From positions 4,031,001 through 4,095,000 of the forward strand of contig NZ_CP033433.1 of assembly GCF_003713065.1 (NCBI RefSeq): a DNA stretch of 64,000 bases, in the 5' to 3' direction. Below are positions 8,720 through 17,471 of the stretch, piece after piece. Both the position numbers and the translations under genes were made by a program. This DNA comes from Cohnella candidum. Lineage in GTDB: Bacteria > Bacillota > Bacilli > Paenibacillales > Paenibacillaceae. The first letter of the stretch is position 1. Every line of letters begins with the position of its first letter. A model generated the notes under the pieces. The model saw nothing but the letters and a program-made list of their open reading frames with translations. It was not told the origin of the DNA and searched no databases.

Positions 8720-8753
8720 AAAAAGGGCGCCTGTCCCCATGACAGGTGCCCTG
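8720..8753 (-). terminator. Terminator of the minus-strand MFS operon
   Basis: Hairpin AGGGCGCCTGTC / GACAGGTGCCCT; on the minus strand it is followed by TTTTT. It also lies just past the exporter permease and may serve both. Confidence 0.8.
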
Positions 8754-8761
8754 CTTCACTC

Positions 8762-9988
8762 TCAACCCTCGGTCAGCGACTTCAGCTTCCTCAGCGACGG
8801 GAAAAGGTACATCCATAATCCCGCTACCGCCAGCGTGCCGAGACCGCCGATGAACGCGGCCGGAACGGGTCCGAGCCAGCCGGCCATCATGCCGGATTCG
8901 AACTCGCCGAGCTGGTTGGACGTCCCGATGAACAGCGAGTTGACCGCGTTCACCCGTCCCCGCATCTCGTCCGGCGTCTGCAGCTGCACGAGCGACGAAC
9001 GGATCACGACGCTGACGACGTCCGATGCCCCGATCAGAAGCAGCGCCAGCAGCGAAAGGTACAGGTTCTCGGAGATGGCGAACAGCATCGTAGCGAGCCC
9101 GAACACGCCTAGCGCCGCGAACAGGATCGGCCCGTACGCTTTCCGAAGCGGATACCACGCGAATACGATCGACATCAGCAGCGCGCCGATCGCCGGCGCG
9201 GCCCGCATGAAGCCCAGACCCCACGGGCCGGTCTGGAGAATATCCTGCGCGAAAATCGGCAGCAGCGCCGTAGCGCCGCCGAGCAGGACGGCGAACAAAT
9301 CGAGCGAGATCGTGCCCAAGATCACCTTGCGTCTGTAGACGAAAACAAGGCCGGAAAATACGGAACGCAACGTGACCGGCTCCGACTTCCGGGTGATCGG
9401 TTGCGTGCGGATCCGCAGCGCCTGGATGCAGGCGATCAGCAGAGCGGCGCTCGCGCTCGCGTACACGGTCACCGGACCGGCCGAGTACAGGATCCCGCCG
9501 AGAAACGGCCCGAGGATTTGCGAAGTCTGGCCCACGGAGGTCATCCAGGCAATCGCCTGCTGCAGGATCTCCTTCGGCACCAGCATCGGAACGAGCGCGG
9601 ACGACGCCGGTCCTTCGAACGCGCGGCAAGCGCCGATGACCGCCGCGGCGATCAGAATCTCTTCGCGGCCGAGCCAGCCCGCAACGCTTCCGAGCAGCAA
9701 TAGGACGGCGGCCAAGCCTTCCACGGCTTGGCAAAGGAACACGATCATTTTCCGGTCGAAGCGGTCAGCAACATGCCCGACGACGAACGTCAGCAGCACC
9801 ATGGGCAGGAACTGGGCTAAGCCGACGAAGCCAAGGCTGTAAGCATCGTGGGTGATGGAATACATCTGCCAGCCGATCGCGACGGAAAGCATTTGGAAAG
9901 AGGTAGAAGAAAGAACGCGGGAGATCCAGAAGTCCGCGAAATAGGGCTGTTTATGAATAGAAGCGTCTGACGGAACGATACGGCTCAC
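8762..9988 (-). CDS. MFS transporter (EntS/enterobactin-exporter-like)
   Basis: 408-residue 12-helix transporter; motifs GHVADRFDRKMI after helix 2 and the N-terminal FWISRVLSSTSFQM are typical of the MFS_3/EntS-like group that exports drugs or siderophores. The start is placed at GTG 9988, which overlaps the stop of the upstream MFS gene as GTGA, so the two are translationally coupled. An open frame continues upstream inside the neighbour but is a shadow. Substrate not predictable. Confidence 0.86.
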   Translation of the reverse strand: MSRIVPSDASIHKQPYFADFWISRVLSSTSFQMLSVAIGWQMYSITHDAYSLGFVGLAQFLPMVLLTFVVGHVADRFDRKMIVFLCQAVEGLAAVLLLLGSVAGWLGREEILIAAAVIGACRAFEGPASSALVPMLVPKEILQQAIAWMTSVGQTSQILGPFLGGILYSAGPVTVYASASAALLIACIQALRIRTQPITRKSEPVTLRSVFSGLVFVYRRKVILGTISLDLFAVLLGGATALLPIFAQDILQTGPWGLGFMRAAPAIGALLMSIVFAWYPLRKAYGPILFAALGVFGLATMLFAISENLYLSLLALLLIGASDVVSVVIRSSLVQLQTPDEMRGRVNAVNSLFIGTSNQLGEFESGMMAGWLGPVPAAFIGGLGTLAVAGLWMYLFPSLRKLKSLTEG

Positions 9989-11199
9989 ACCTTTTGTTGG
10001 GATGGATGGATTCGGGCACTTCGCCCTCCGGCCAGAGCCGCCGCCAATACGGCAACCAGCGCGAGCAGCCCGCAGATCAAGCCGACGACGCCCGGCCACT
10101 CATAAGCGGACAGGAACGACCCGCCGGTCGTGCCGAGCAGGCTGGAACCCAAATAGTAAAACAGCAAATACAGCGATGAAGCGTACGCCTTGTGCGGCGC
10201 GGGCGCGATTTTCCCCACCCAACCGCTGGCTACGGTATGCCCGGCGAAAAAGCCGAAAGCGAACAGAATGATGCCGGCGATCGTGAGCCACAGTTCGCCG
10301 AGCAGCGTAAGAGCGGCCCCCGCTATGGACATCGCGACGCCCAAGCCGATCAACGCGGGCCGTGAATGCCGGTCGGCAAGCCGGCCGAAGAAGAAGGAGC
10401 TCCAAGAGCCCACCAACTGGAACACGAAAAGACAGCCGATGACGGATTGGCTGAGACCGTAAGGAGGTCTGGAAAGCGGATAGGCGATGTAATTGAACAG
10501 GGTCACGTACCCGCCGAGAAGCAGAAAAGCGACCGCATAGAGCGTAAGCAGCTTCCGGTTGGTCAAACCGCTTCTGAAGCCTTCGATCCAATGGCCGAAC
10601 GAGATGGACACCGGTCTGAAGTTCTGCGATTTCGGCAGCAGGATCCAGAACGCGACGCTGCAGCCTAAACTGAACAAACCCAAGGCCAGCAGCCCAATAT
10701 GCCAATTGAACAAATCCGACAACAAACTGACGATCACTCGCCCGGCGAAACCGCCGATCGCGTTTCCCCCGACGTATGCTCCCATCACTTTACCGATACT
10801 GCCCGGCGCGATCTCCTCATTCAGGTAAGTCATCGCGATGGCCGGGAACCCCGACAGGCTGATCCCTTCCAAAAACCGCAAAACGAGCAGCAAGTGAAAA
10901 TTGTGGCTGAACGAGGAAACAATGGCCAATACGGACGTCATGAACAGCGAGACGACCATGATGCTTTTTCTGCCCCAGGCATTTGATAAAACGGAGATGA
11001 ATACCATGCAGACGGCCAAGGTCAGCGTGGATACCGATATAACGAGACTCGCCGATGACGGCGAGATATGGAACTGCTCGGCGAACGGGCCGATCAGCGT
11101 CTGCGGACTATAGAGAATGGCGAACGTCACGATGCTGCCCAGCAGCATGGACAGCAGCGTTTTCCGGTACGCCGGACTTCCCGTTGCGATGTGTACCAT
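9985..11199 (-). CDS. MFS transporter, YnfM-like
   Basis: 404-residue, 12-segment member of the DHA1 family. The start LLGSIVTFAILYSPQTLIGP and the loop NAWGRKSIMV resemble the YnfM/YgaY drug-arabinose exporter group. It is first in a two-gene operon with a second MFS gene and divergent from a LysR regulator that probably controls it. ATG 11199 has AGGAG at suitable distance. Two different exporters in one operon is uncommon and may indicate a shared inducer rather than a shared substrate. Confidence 0.88.
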   Translation of the reverse strand: MVHIATGSPAYRKTLLSMLLGSIVTFAILYSPQTLIGPFAEQFHISPSSASLVISVSTLTLAVCMVFISVLSNAWGRKSIMVVSLFMTSVLAIVSSFSHNFHLLLVLRFLEGISLSGFPAIAMTYLNEEIAPGSIGKVMGAYVGGNAIGGFAGRVIVSLLSDLFNWHIGLLALGLFSLGCSVAFWILLPKSQNFRPVSISFGHWIEGFRSGLTNRKLLTLYAVAFLLLGGYVTLFNYIAYPLSRPPYGLSQSVIGCLFVFQLVGSWSSFFFGRLADRHSRPALIGLGVAMSIAGAALTLLGELWLTIAGIILFAFGFFAGHTVASGWVGKIAPAPHKAYASSLYLLFYYLGSSLLGTTGGSFLSAYEWPGVVGLICGLLALVAVLAAALAGGRSARIHPSQQKV

Positions 11200-11327
11200 G
11201 ACTTCAGGACTCCTAACTTGTTTACAATTTCGTTAGGATTCCAGTTTACGCCTCGACGATTTATAACGTCCAATTTATTATAGTTATATTCATGATGCAT
11301 TTTCGGTATTAAAAGGAGGTTGTCGTG

Positions 11328-12200
11328 ATGGAGTGGCAGCAGCTGGAGTATTTCCGTATCGTCGCCAAAACCGAGCATTTCACCCTCGCCGCGGAGCAGC
11401 TCGCCATCTCCCAACCGGCTTTGAGCCGGTCGATCCGTCATTTGGAGGAGACTCTTGGCGTCCCCTTGTTCGATCGCGTCGGCCGATCGGTGAAGCTGAA
11501 CGCGTACGGCACGCTGTTCTTGAAACGGGTGGATAAGGCCCTCCAGGAAATCGAGGACGGCGTCACGGAGCTCAAGCAGCTGAAGGATCCTTATACCGGC
11601 ACGGTGTCGCTGGCTTTCGTGATGACTTTCGGATTAAGCTTTCTCCCCGATTTCATCCGCAGCTTCAACCGGTCCTACCCCCAAGTGGAGCTGCAGCTTT
11701 CCCAAAATACGACCGCCGCGATCTTTCGGCAACTGCTCGACAGCGAAGTGGACCTCAGCATCTCCGGCCTCCTCGAGCACCGGAACCATCTGGAGTGGCA
11801 CAAGCTGATCGATGAGGAGCTGTTCGTCTACGTTCCCGCGAATCACAGGCTGGCGGATCGGGATTCCATCCGGCTGAAAGAGCTGGCGAAGGAGCCGTTC
11901 ATCAGCTTCAAAAAAGGGTACGGCATGCGCACGTTGACGGACCGGTTCTGCGAGCAAGCCGGTTTCGTGCCGAACGTGGTGTTCGAAGGAGAAGACGTGG
12001 CCACCGTGTCCGTGCTCGTATCCTCCGGCATCGGCGTGACGCTCATTCCCTCCTTCTCCGGCATTACGCCGAGCAAGATCAAGAAGCTTCGCGTGACCGA
12101 GCCGGAGTGCCGGAGGGAAATCGGCCTCGCCTGGCTCAAAGGACGCACGTTGTCCCCTTCCGCGGAGCTGTTCCGCAATTTCATCATCGGACAATTTTAA
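11328..12200 (+). CDS. LysR-family regulator of the divergent MFS operon
   Basis: 290 residues: N-terminal LTTR helix-turn-helix (EWQQLEYFRIVAKTEHFTLA, SQPALSRSIRHLEETLGVPL) and a substrate-binding domain. It lies 128 bases from the divergent MFS pair, the standard layout for LysR control. GTG 11325 is directly before ATG 11328; the AAAGGAGG site at 11312-11319 favours the ATG. Close in sequence type to YtlI/YwqM-like regulators; the coinducer is unknown. Confidence 0.88.
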   Translation: MEWQQLEYFRIVAKTEHFTLAAEQLAISQPALSRSIRHLEETLGVPLFDRVGRSVKLNAYGTLFLKRVDKALQEIEDGVTELKQLKDPYTGTVSLAFVMTFGLSFLPDFIRSFNRSYPQVELQLSQNTTAAIFRQLLDSEVDLSISGLLEHRNHLEWHKLIDEELFVYVPANHRLADRDSIRLKELAKEPFISFKKGYGMRTLTDRFCEQAGFVPNVVFEGEDVATVSVLVSSGIGVTLIPSFSGITPSKIKKLRVTEPECRREIGLAWLKGRTLSPSAELFRNFIIGQF

Positions 12201-12216
12201 ACGGTATTGCAACGGG

Positions 12217-12246
12217 AACAGGCTGCCTGGCCAGGCAGCCTGTTTC
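12217..12246 (+). terminator. Terminator of the LysR gene
   Basis: Perfect 14-bp palindromic hairpin AACAGGCTGCCTGG / CCAGGCAGCCTGTT followed by TTTC. Confidence 0.85.
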
Positions 12247-12273
12247 GGTTACGTACGTTTTTTATCAGGATCT

Positions 12274-12669
12274 CTAACAGGTACCGTCGGTTTGGATTTT
12301 GTCCATGCACTCCGACCAGGTCAGGCATTTGCAGCTTAAACCGTTGTCCAAGATCGTGATCATGGAGTTGATGTGGTTCTTGCGCTCCTCCAGCTCGGAG
12401 CGTTTTTGCTTCACCATCCGCTCCCATTGCTCGGAAAGCGAATACCCCGGTTCAAAACCCTCCATCAAAACCGCGATTTCCTGAATGCTGAAACCGGTCT
12501 GCTGCGCGATTTTGATGAAATGGATGCGATCCAGCAAACCCTCGTCGTACCGGCGCTGGCCGCTTTGCCGCTCCGGAGCCGGCAGCAAACCGACGGATTC
12601 ATAATAGCGCAGAGTTGAAGCGGTCAAATTCGCTTTCGCCGCCAACTGTCCAATGCTGAGACCGGCCAT
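12274..12669 (-). CDS. MerR-family metal-type regulator with C-terminal Cys cluster
   Basis: 131 residues. MerR helix-turn-helix (LSIGQLAAKANLTASTLRYY, ESVGLLPAPERQ) then a dimerisation helix and a Cys-rich tail CKCLTWSEC...GTC, typical of MerR proteins that sense metal or redox (SoxR/MerR-like). ATG 12669 is chosen because AAGGAG lies 8 bases upstream; a GTG at 12678 is too close. It is divergent from a mini membrane protein with many cysteines, whose promoter has the MerR 19-bp spacer. The inducer, possibly mercury or another thiophilic metal, is inferred. Confidence 0.85.
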   Translation of the reverse strand: MAGLSIGQLAAKANLTASTLRYYESVGLLPAPERQSGQRRYDEGLLDRIHFIKIAQQTGFSIQEIAVLMEGFEPGYSLSEQWERMVKQKRSELEERKNHINSMITILDNGLSCKCLTWSECMDKIQTDGTC

Positions 12670-12681
12670 CCCACACACTCC

Positions 12682-12712
12682 TTGACTTCAAGTGCACTTT
12701 AACTTTTATGAT
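12682..12712 (+). promoter_or_regulatory. MerR-type promoter with 19-bp spacer
   Basis: TTGACT (12682-12687), 19-bp spacer holding the palindrome AAGTGCACTT, TATGAT (12707-12712). The over-long spacer and central dyad are the hallmark of MerR-activated promoters. It faces the mini membrane protein gene. Confidence 0.8.
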
Positions 12713-12744
12713 CGGATTATACCTCGCGAAGGATGGTGTTGGGA

Positions 12745-12987
12745 ATGGAAAAAAGCAAATGGTTGGCCGGTCTTGCCGTGTTAGGGGCTTGTGCTTTATG
12801 TTGCGCGCTGCCGCTGCTCGGCGGTGCCGCGGCTCTCGGCGTCTCGTCTTTCTTTGTGAATCCCCTTGTTCTGGCGGGACTGGCTCTTGTCCTCTTCCTG
12901 GCCGGTTTCTTCATGGTGAAGCGCAGGAAAGCGGAGGGAACGGCGTGCCTGAAAACGGGATGCAATTGCGGTTCCTGCGCCCGCTAA
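12745..12987 (+). CDS. Cysteine-rich mini membrane protein (possible metal transporter)
   Basis: 80 residues, two hydrophobic helices (about 6-33 and 36-58). Helix 1 carries CALCC (Cys16, Cys19, Cys20) and the basic C-terminal tail carries CLKTGCNCGSC (four Cys). The size and paired Cys in helix 1 recall the mercury importers MerT/MerF, but no family can be assigned with certainty. The start is ATG 12745, with AAGGA 11 bases upstream; ATG 12733 is in frame. It has a MerR-type promoter and a divergent MerR gene with a Cys tail, so metal transport or sensing is likely. Confidence 0.72.
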   Translation: MEKSKWLAGLAVLGACALCCALPLLGGAAALGVSSFFVNPLVLAGLALVLFLAGFFMVKRRKAEGTACLKTGCNCGSCAR

Positions 12988-13004
12988 AAGGGGATAGGCC
13001 GCTA

Positions 13005-13051
13005 AAAAGGATAGAGAGTCGGAAGTTATCCGACTTCTCCATCCTTTTTTT
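13005..13051 (+). terminator. Rho-independent terminator
   Basis: Long hairpin AAAAGGATAGAGAGTCGG / CCGACTTCTCCATCCTTTTTTT after the mini membrane protein. Confidence 0.88.
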
Positions 13052-13153
13052 CTTCCCGGGGAAGTTCGTGCTACGATTAAGGTTGGTTAAAGCTTTATGA
13101 AATAAAATGGGTTTGCGGGAAACCGCAACTTGCACGCGCAAAGGGGAACAACC

Positions 13154-13831
13154 ATGAGAATCTTGATCGTCGAGGACGAGATCCACCTGGCGGAGGCGTT
13201 AAGCCAAATTCTCAAAAAACAAAATTACTCCGTCGATGCCGTCCATGACGGCCATTCGGGGCTGGATAACGCCTTGAGCGGGATTTACGACCTGCTGCTG
13301 CTCGACATCAACCTGCCCGGCATGGACGGCATTAAGATATTGAAAACGGTCCGCGACGAAGGCATCGCCACGCCCGTCATCCTGCTCACCGCCAAAGGCG
13401 AGGTGGAAGATAAAATTTCCGGCCTCGATTACGGCGCCGACGACTACGTGGCCAAACCGTTCGTCACCGGGGAGCTGCTGGCCAGAATCCGGGCGGCGCT
13501 CCGGCGCAGGGGCGAAGTCGTGCCGGAAGATACGCTCAAATTCGGCGATATCGAGCTGAATACATCGAACCTGAAGCTGACGTGCGGAGGGAAAGAACTC
13601 AAGCTGATCCTCAAGGAAAGCGAGCTTCTGGAGCTGATGATGACGAGGAAAAGCGCGGTCACTTCCAAAGAGCAGATCATCGAGAAGCTGTGGGGCTTCG
13701 ATTCGGAGGTCGAGCACAACAACGTGGAAGTGTACATTTCGTTCTTGCGCAAAAAGCTCACCTTCCTGAGCTCGTCCGTCCGTATCAACACGATACGCGG
13801 CGTCGGCTACGTATTGGAGGCGACCCCCTGA
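13154..13831 (+). CDS. OmpR/PhoB-family response regulator
   Basis: 225 residues. Receiver domain with acidic pocket VEDE, phosphoacceptor Asp51 (LLLLDINLPGMDG) and Lys101 (VAKPF), then an OmpR-type winged helix ending with NTIRGVGYVLE. ATG 13154 is used (AAAGGGG upstream), not the more distal frame opening. The stop overlaps the next start (TGATG), so the kinase is its partner. Target genes are not evident; the MFS gene after the kinase is a candidate. Confidence 0.92.
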   Translation: MRILIVEDEIHLAEALSQILKKQNYSVDAVHDGHSGLDNALSGIYDLLLLDINLPGMDGIKILKTVRDEGIATPVILLTAKGEVEDKISGLDYGADDYVAKPFVTGELLARIRAALRRRGEVVPEDTLKFGDIELNTSNLKLTCGGKELKLILKESELLELMMTRKSAVTSKEQIIEKLWGFDSEVEHNNVEVYISFLRKKLTFLSSSVRINTIRGVGYVLEATP

Positions 13832-15093
13832 TGTTCAACAAGCTTCGGAACCGGTTCCTGATCCTGAACCTGGTCATTATCTCCTTCATGATGCTGCTGG
13901 CCTTCTCTGCCATTTACACGATTACGTACCAGAACGTGAGCAACGACATCAGCATGGAGCTGCACCGCGTATCGGACTTCAACCGGAAAAACGACAATAA
14001 ATTCGGGCAGCCGAAACGAGATGGGAATCCCCCTTTGCAGCAGAACGGCGACCCCTCCGCGAATCCGATGCAGGAGCGTTCGATTTCCTTCACGCTCCAG
14101 ACGGACAGGCAGTGGAACATCACGCAGACGGATTCCAGGTTCGAAGGGGGGGACGATTTCTACAAGCAGGCTATCGCCAAAGTGAAAAGCCGGTCGGCAG
14201 CCGAGGGGCGGTTCACCCTGGCCGGGGATCATTGGGCATACCTCGTGCAGATTAACGCTAACGGATATTCCGTCGTAATCCTCGACGTGACGGCCCGGCA
14301 GAACATCCTCAAGAACCTCGTGTATACGTTCCTCGCCGTCGGTTTCGCTATGCTGATCATCATCTATTTTACGAGCCGGTTTTTCGCCAACCGATCCATC
14401 CAGCCGGTTCGGGAGGCGTTCAATAAGCAAAAGCAGTTCATCGCCGACGCCTCGCATGAATTGAAAACGCCGCTGGCCGTCATCAACACGAACGCGGACG
14501 TGCTGCTCGCCAATGATGACGATACGATCCGCAACCAGTCCAAATGGCTGCACCATATCAAGTCGGAAACGGAACGCATGAAGACGCTGACCAACGATTT
14601 GCTGTACCTCACCGAAATGGACGACGCCAAAACCGGGATGATTCACGCGAACTTCAACCTCAGCGAAGCGGTGGAAGGCGTCCTGCTCACGATGGAAGCC
14701 GTCGTGTTCGAGAAGGAGCTTTCGCTCGACTATGAGATCGAGCCGAACCTGACGGTGCGAGGCAACATGGAACAGATCAAGCAGGTGGCCATGATTCTCT
14801 TGGATAACGCGATCAAGTACACCCCGCCCAAGGGATCGATCAACCTGACCCTCCGCAAGCGCCATAACGATGTCCAGCTCATGGTCGCGAATACGGGGGA
14901 CGGCATTCCGCCCGAGCACCTGGGGAGAATTTTCGACCGGTTTTACCGCGCCGACCCTTCCCGCTCGCGCAAGCATGGAGGATACGGCCTGGGTCTCGCC
15001 ATCGCCAAATCGATCGTCGAGCAGCACAAGGGGAAGATTTCCGCCAAAAGCGTCGTCGGGGAACGAACGACATTTTATGTGCAATTGCCGTAA
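13831..15093 (+). CDS. Membrane sensor histidine kinase, partner of the response regulator
   Basis: 420 residues: transmembrane helix at about 8-30, an extracytoplasmic sensor region of about 130 residues rich in Asn/Gln, a second helix at about 160-180, then HisKA (ADASHELKTPLAVI, His is the phosphorylation site) and HATPase (N box MILLDNAIKYTPP, DRFYRADPSRSR, GGYGLGLAIAKSIV). No HAMP domain is obvious. It starts one base into the regulator's stop codon, showing tight coupling. Signal unknown. Confidence 0.92.
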   Translation: MFNKLRNRFLILNLVIISFMMLLAFSAIYTITYQNVSNDISMELHRVSDFNRKNDNKFGQPKRDGNPPLQQNGDPSANPMQERSISFTLQTDRQWNITQTDSRFEGGDDFYKQAIAKVKSRSAAEGRFTLAGDHWAYLVQINANGYSVVILDVTARQNILKNLVYTFLAVGFAMLIIIYFTSRFFANRSIQPVREAFNKQKQFIADASHELKTPLAVINTNADVLLANDDDTIRNQSKWLHHIKSETERMKTLTNDLLYLTEMDDAKTGMIHANFNLSEAVEGVLLTMEAVVFEKELSLDYEIEPNLTVRGNMEQIKQVAMILLDNAIKYTPPKGSINLTLRKRHNDVQLMVANTGDGIPPEHLGRIFDRFYRADPSRSRKHGGYGLGLAIAKSIVEQHKGKISAKSVVGERTTFYVQLP

Positions 15094-15177
15094 CGTATTG
15101 TGCGGGAGAAGGAGGACGCCTATACTTAAAGCTTAATTGCGCAATATCCCACACAGTTGAAAGGTGACTCCTTCTCC

Positions 15178-16347
15178 ATGGCTTTATCGAAATCGACTTT
15201 GGCTCTGCTCTCTTTGACCGTCGGCGCTTTCTCCATCGGAATGACCGAGTTCGTGATCATGGGCCTGCTCCCGAACGTGGCCGAAGACCTGAACGTCAGC
15301 ATTTCGGCAGCGGGACAGCTGATCACGATGTACGCGATGGGCGTGGCGGTCGGCGCGCCTATCCTTACGATCGCGACCCAGCGCATTCCCCAAAAGAAGC
15401 TGCTGGTTTTATTGATGGCTTTATTCATCCTCGGAAATGTGCTTTCCGTGCTGGCCCCAAACTATGCCGTTCTCATGGCCGCCCGTATCATCACGGCCCT
15501 CACGCACGGTACCTTCTTCGGCGTCGGCGCCGTCATCGCTTCCGGCCTCGTACAGCCTGACAAACGGGCAGGAGCCATATCTCTCATGATGGCGGGCCTT
15601 ACGATCGCGAACATCATCGGCGTGCCGTTCGGCACGTATGTCGGCCAGCAACTCGGCTGGCGGGCATCATTCGGAGCGATCGCGATCGTCGGCGCCGTCA
15701 CCTTAGTCGGCATCCTCTTCTTCATCCCCCGCATCCCGCAGGACAAACCGACCGGCGTCCTGAAGCAGATCGCCGCGATGTCGAATCCGAAGCTGCATCT
15801 GTTCTTGCTGATCGGAATGCTCGGCAACGCCGGACTGTTCGCCGTGTTCACCTACATTACCCCCCTCCTCGTGGATGTCACCGGCTTCGCCGAGCACAGC
15901 GTGACGTGGATTCTCGTCCTGTTCGGCGTCGGGGTTACCGCAGGCAACATCGTCGGCGGGAAACTGGCCGATTGGAAGCTGATGCCCGCCATTCTCGGCA
16001 TTTATTTCGCGATTTGCGTCATCCTGACGGTGTTTACGTTCACCGTCCACAGTCCCATTGCGGCCGTCATCACCGTCTTCCTCTGGGGAGCCGCGTCTTT
16101 CGCCGTCTTCCCCGGCCTGCAGGTGCGGGTCATGAGCCTGGCGAAATCGGCACCGGCGCTGGCTTCGACCGCCAGCCACTCGGCCGGCAACCTGGGCAAC
16201 GCGTCCGGCGCTTTCATCGGGGGCTCGGTCATCACCCACTTATCCCTCACCGCCCTGCCCTGGGTCGGCGCTTTGCTCGTGGCGCTTGCGCTCAGCTTAG
16301 GCGCCGCTTGCTACGCCCAGGAACGGAAGGTCCCTGTCGCAGCTTAA
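15178..16347 (+). CDS. MFS exporter, AraJ/NepI-like DHA1 family
   Basis: 389 residues with 12 hydrophobic segments; the opening LSLTVGAFSIGMTEFVIMGL and motif A region APILTIATQRIPQKK are diagnostic of the AraJ/YdhP-type sugar-drug exporters. ATG 15178 has AAAGGTGA upstream; an upstream TTG at 15157 is in frame but has no ribosome site. It lies 84 bases after the kinase without a terminator between, so it might be part of that operon. Strong terminator follows. Confidence 0.88.
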   Translation: MALSKSTLALLSLTVGAFSIGMTEFVIMGLLPNVAEDLNVSISAAGQLITMYAMGVAVGAPILTIATQRIPQKKLLVLLMALFILGNVLSVLAPNYAVLMAARIITALTHGTFFGVGAVIASGLVQPDKRAGAISLMMAGLTIANIIGVPFGTYVGQQLGWRASFGAIAIVGAVTLVGILFFIPRIPQDKPTGVLKQIAAMSNPKLHLFLLIGMLGNAGLFAVFTYITPLLVDVTGFAEHSVTWILVLFGVGVTAGNIVGGKLADWKLMPAILGIYFAICVILTVFTFTVHSPIAAVITVFLWGAASFAVFPGLQVRVMSLAKSAPALASTASHSAGNLGNASGAFIGGSVITHLSLTALPWVGALLVALALSLGAACYAQERKVPVAA

Positions 16348-16365
16348 CGATTAACAAAACAACGC

Positions 16366-16407
16366 AAGACGGAGGAAATCCGATTTCGGATTCCTCCGTC
16401 TTTTTTT
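16366..16407 (+). terminator. Rho-independent terminator
   Basis: Hairpin AGACGGAGGAAATCCG / CGGATTCCTCCGTCT and seven T residues. Confidence 0.9.
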
Positions 16408-16494
16408 GCGCATAAAGCCCATTCCCAAGCTTTCGAGCATTTCAGATTCGTTAAAGGTTCTCCTCTTAGGATAAGGGCATGAACAAGACAAGGA

Positions 16495-17454
16495 GTGATT
16501 CTTATTTTTACTCGCAGAAGAAACAAAGTCATCGCCATTATAGCCGCTATCGTGCTGGTACTTGCCGTCATTTTGTATCAGCTCGCCGACCGCTACCTAA
16601 TCGAGCACGTCCAAGCCGTCGTGACTCCGAATACGACGACGACGACGGCAGCCACCACCCAGACTTCGGCGACGGTCAAATCGTCCACCACTCCGGCGAC
16701 AGCCGACGATTGGAACTACAAGGACGACAACGAGACGATCAACGTCAAAAAAGTGCAGACCGGCTCCGGTGACGACACTCTCACGTATTACGTGGCCGAC
16801 GTGACCTTCAACGGCACGACGAACCTGCTCAGCGCCTTCGCCAAAAACGAATTCGGCACCAACATCACCGAGGACACCTCGACGATCGCGGCCAACAACA
16901 ACGCCATTTTCGCGATCAACGGCGACTACTACGGCTTCCGCAACGATGGCGTCACGATCCGCAACGGAACCCTGTACCGCGACGAACCGGCGCGCGACGG
17001 CATGGCTATCCTCTCGGACGGATCGATGAAAACGTACGACGAAGTAGAGACCTCCTCAGACGAATTGTTCGCGGAAGGCGTCACGAACACCTATTCCTTC
17101 GGTCCGATCCTGGTGCAAAACGGCGAAATCGCCAGCGATTTCAGCAGCTTGAAGATCGACAAGAACTTCGGCAACCGCTCTATCCAAGAGGCCAACCCGC
17201 GCACCGGCATTGGCATGATCGCCCCGAACCACTACGTGTTCATCGTGGTCGACGGACGCAGCGCCGGATACAGCCGCGGCATGACGCTGGCGGAATTCGC
17301 GAACCTGTTCAAGGAGCTCGGCGCGACCGAAGCGTACAACCTGGACGGCGGCGGCTCTTCGACGATGTACTTCAACGGAAAAGTCGTGAATAACCCGCTG
17401 GGCAAAGGCAATGAGCGGGCCGTCAGCGACATTCTCTATATTCCTAAATCCTGA
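16495..17454 (+). CDS. Phosphodiester glycosidase (NAGPA-domain) family protein, membrane-anchored
   Basis: About 316-319 residues: an uncapped N-terminal membrane helix (residues 12-28), a Thr-rich linker, then a NAGPA-type catalytic domain with NGDYYGFRNDGVTIRNGTLY, GIGMIAPNHYVFIVVDGR and the conserved DGGGSSTMYF near the C-terminus. Such enzymes cleave sugar-1-phosphodiesters in exopolysaccharide or teichoic-acid type polymers at the cell surface. Start is unclear: GTG 16495 overlaps the AAGGAG site, while ATT 16504 sits 8 bases behind it. Followed 17 bases later by a glycosyltransferase, suggesting a surface-glycan operon. Confidence 0.86.
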   Translation: MILIFTRRRNKVIAIIAAIVLVLAVILYQLADRYLIEHVQAVVTPNTTTTTAATTQTSATVKSSTTPATADDWNYKDDNETINVKKVQTGSGDDTLTYYVADVTFNGTTNLLSAFAKNEFGTNITEDTSTIAANNNAIFAINGDYYGFRNDGVTIRNGTLYRDEPARDGMAILSDGSMKTYDEVETSSDELFAEGVTNTYSFGPILVQNGEIASDFSSLKIDKNFGNRSIQEANPRTGIGMIAPNHYVFIVVDGRSAGYSRGMTLAEFANLFKELGATEAYNLDGGGSSTMYFNGKVVNNPLGKGNERAVSDILYIPKS

Positions 17455-17471
17455 TAAGGAGGTCGACCCCC

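Noticed and set aside
8691..9734. 347-codon minus frame overlapping the MFS gene in another frame
   Set aside because: Arg-rich shadow; the MFS protein in the other frame is clear.
13807..15084. 425-codon minus-strand frame opposite the histidine kinase
   Set aside because: Shadow of the kinase; no recognisable domain.
16479..16772. Alternative plus-strand frame starting at ATG 16479 with AAGGG
   Set aside because: Overlaps the phosphodiester glycosidase in another frame and has no conserved pattern; the ATG lies within its leader.
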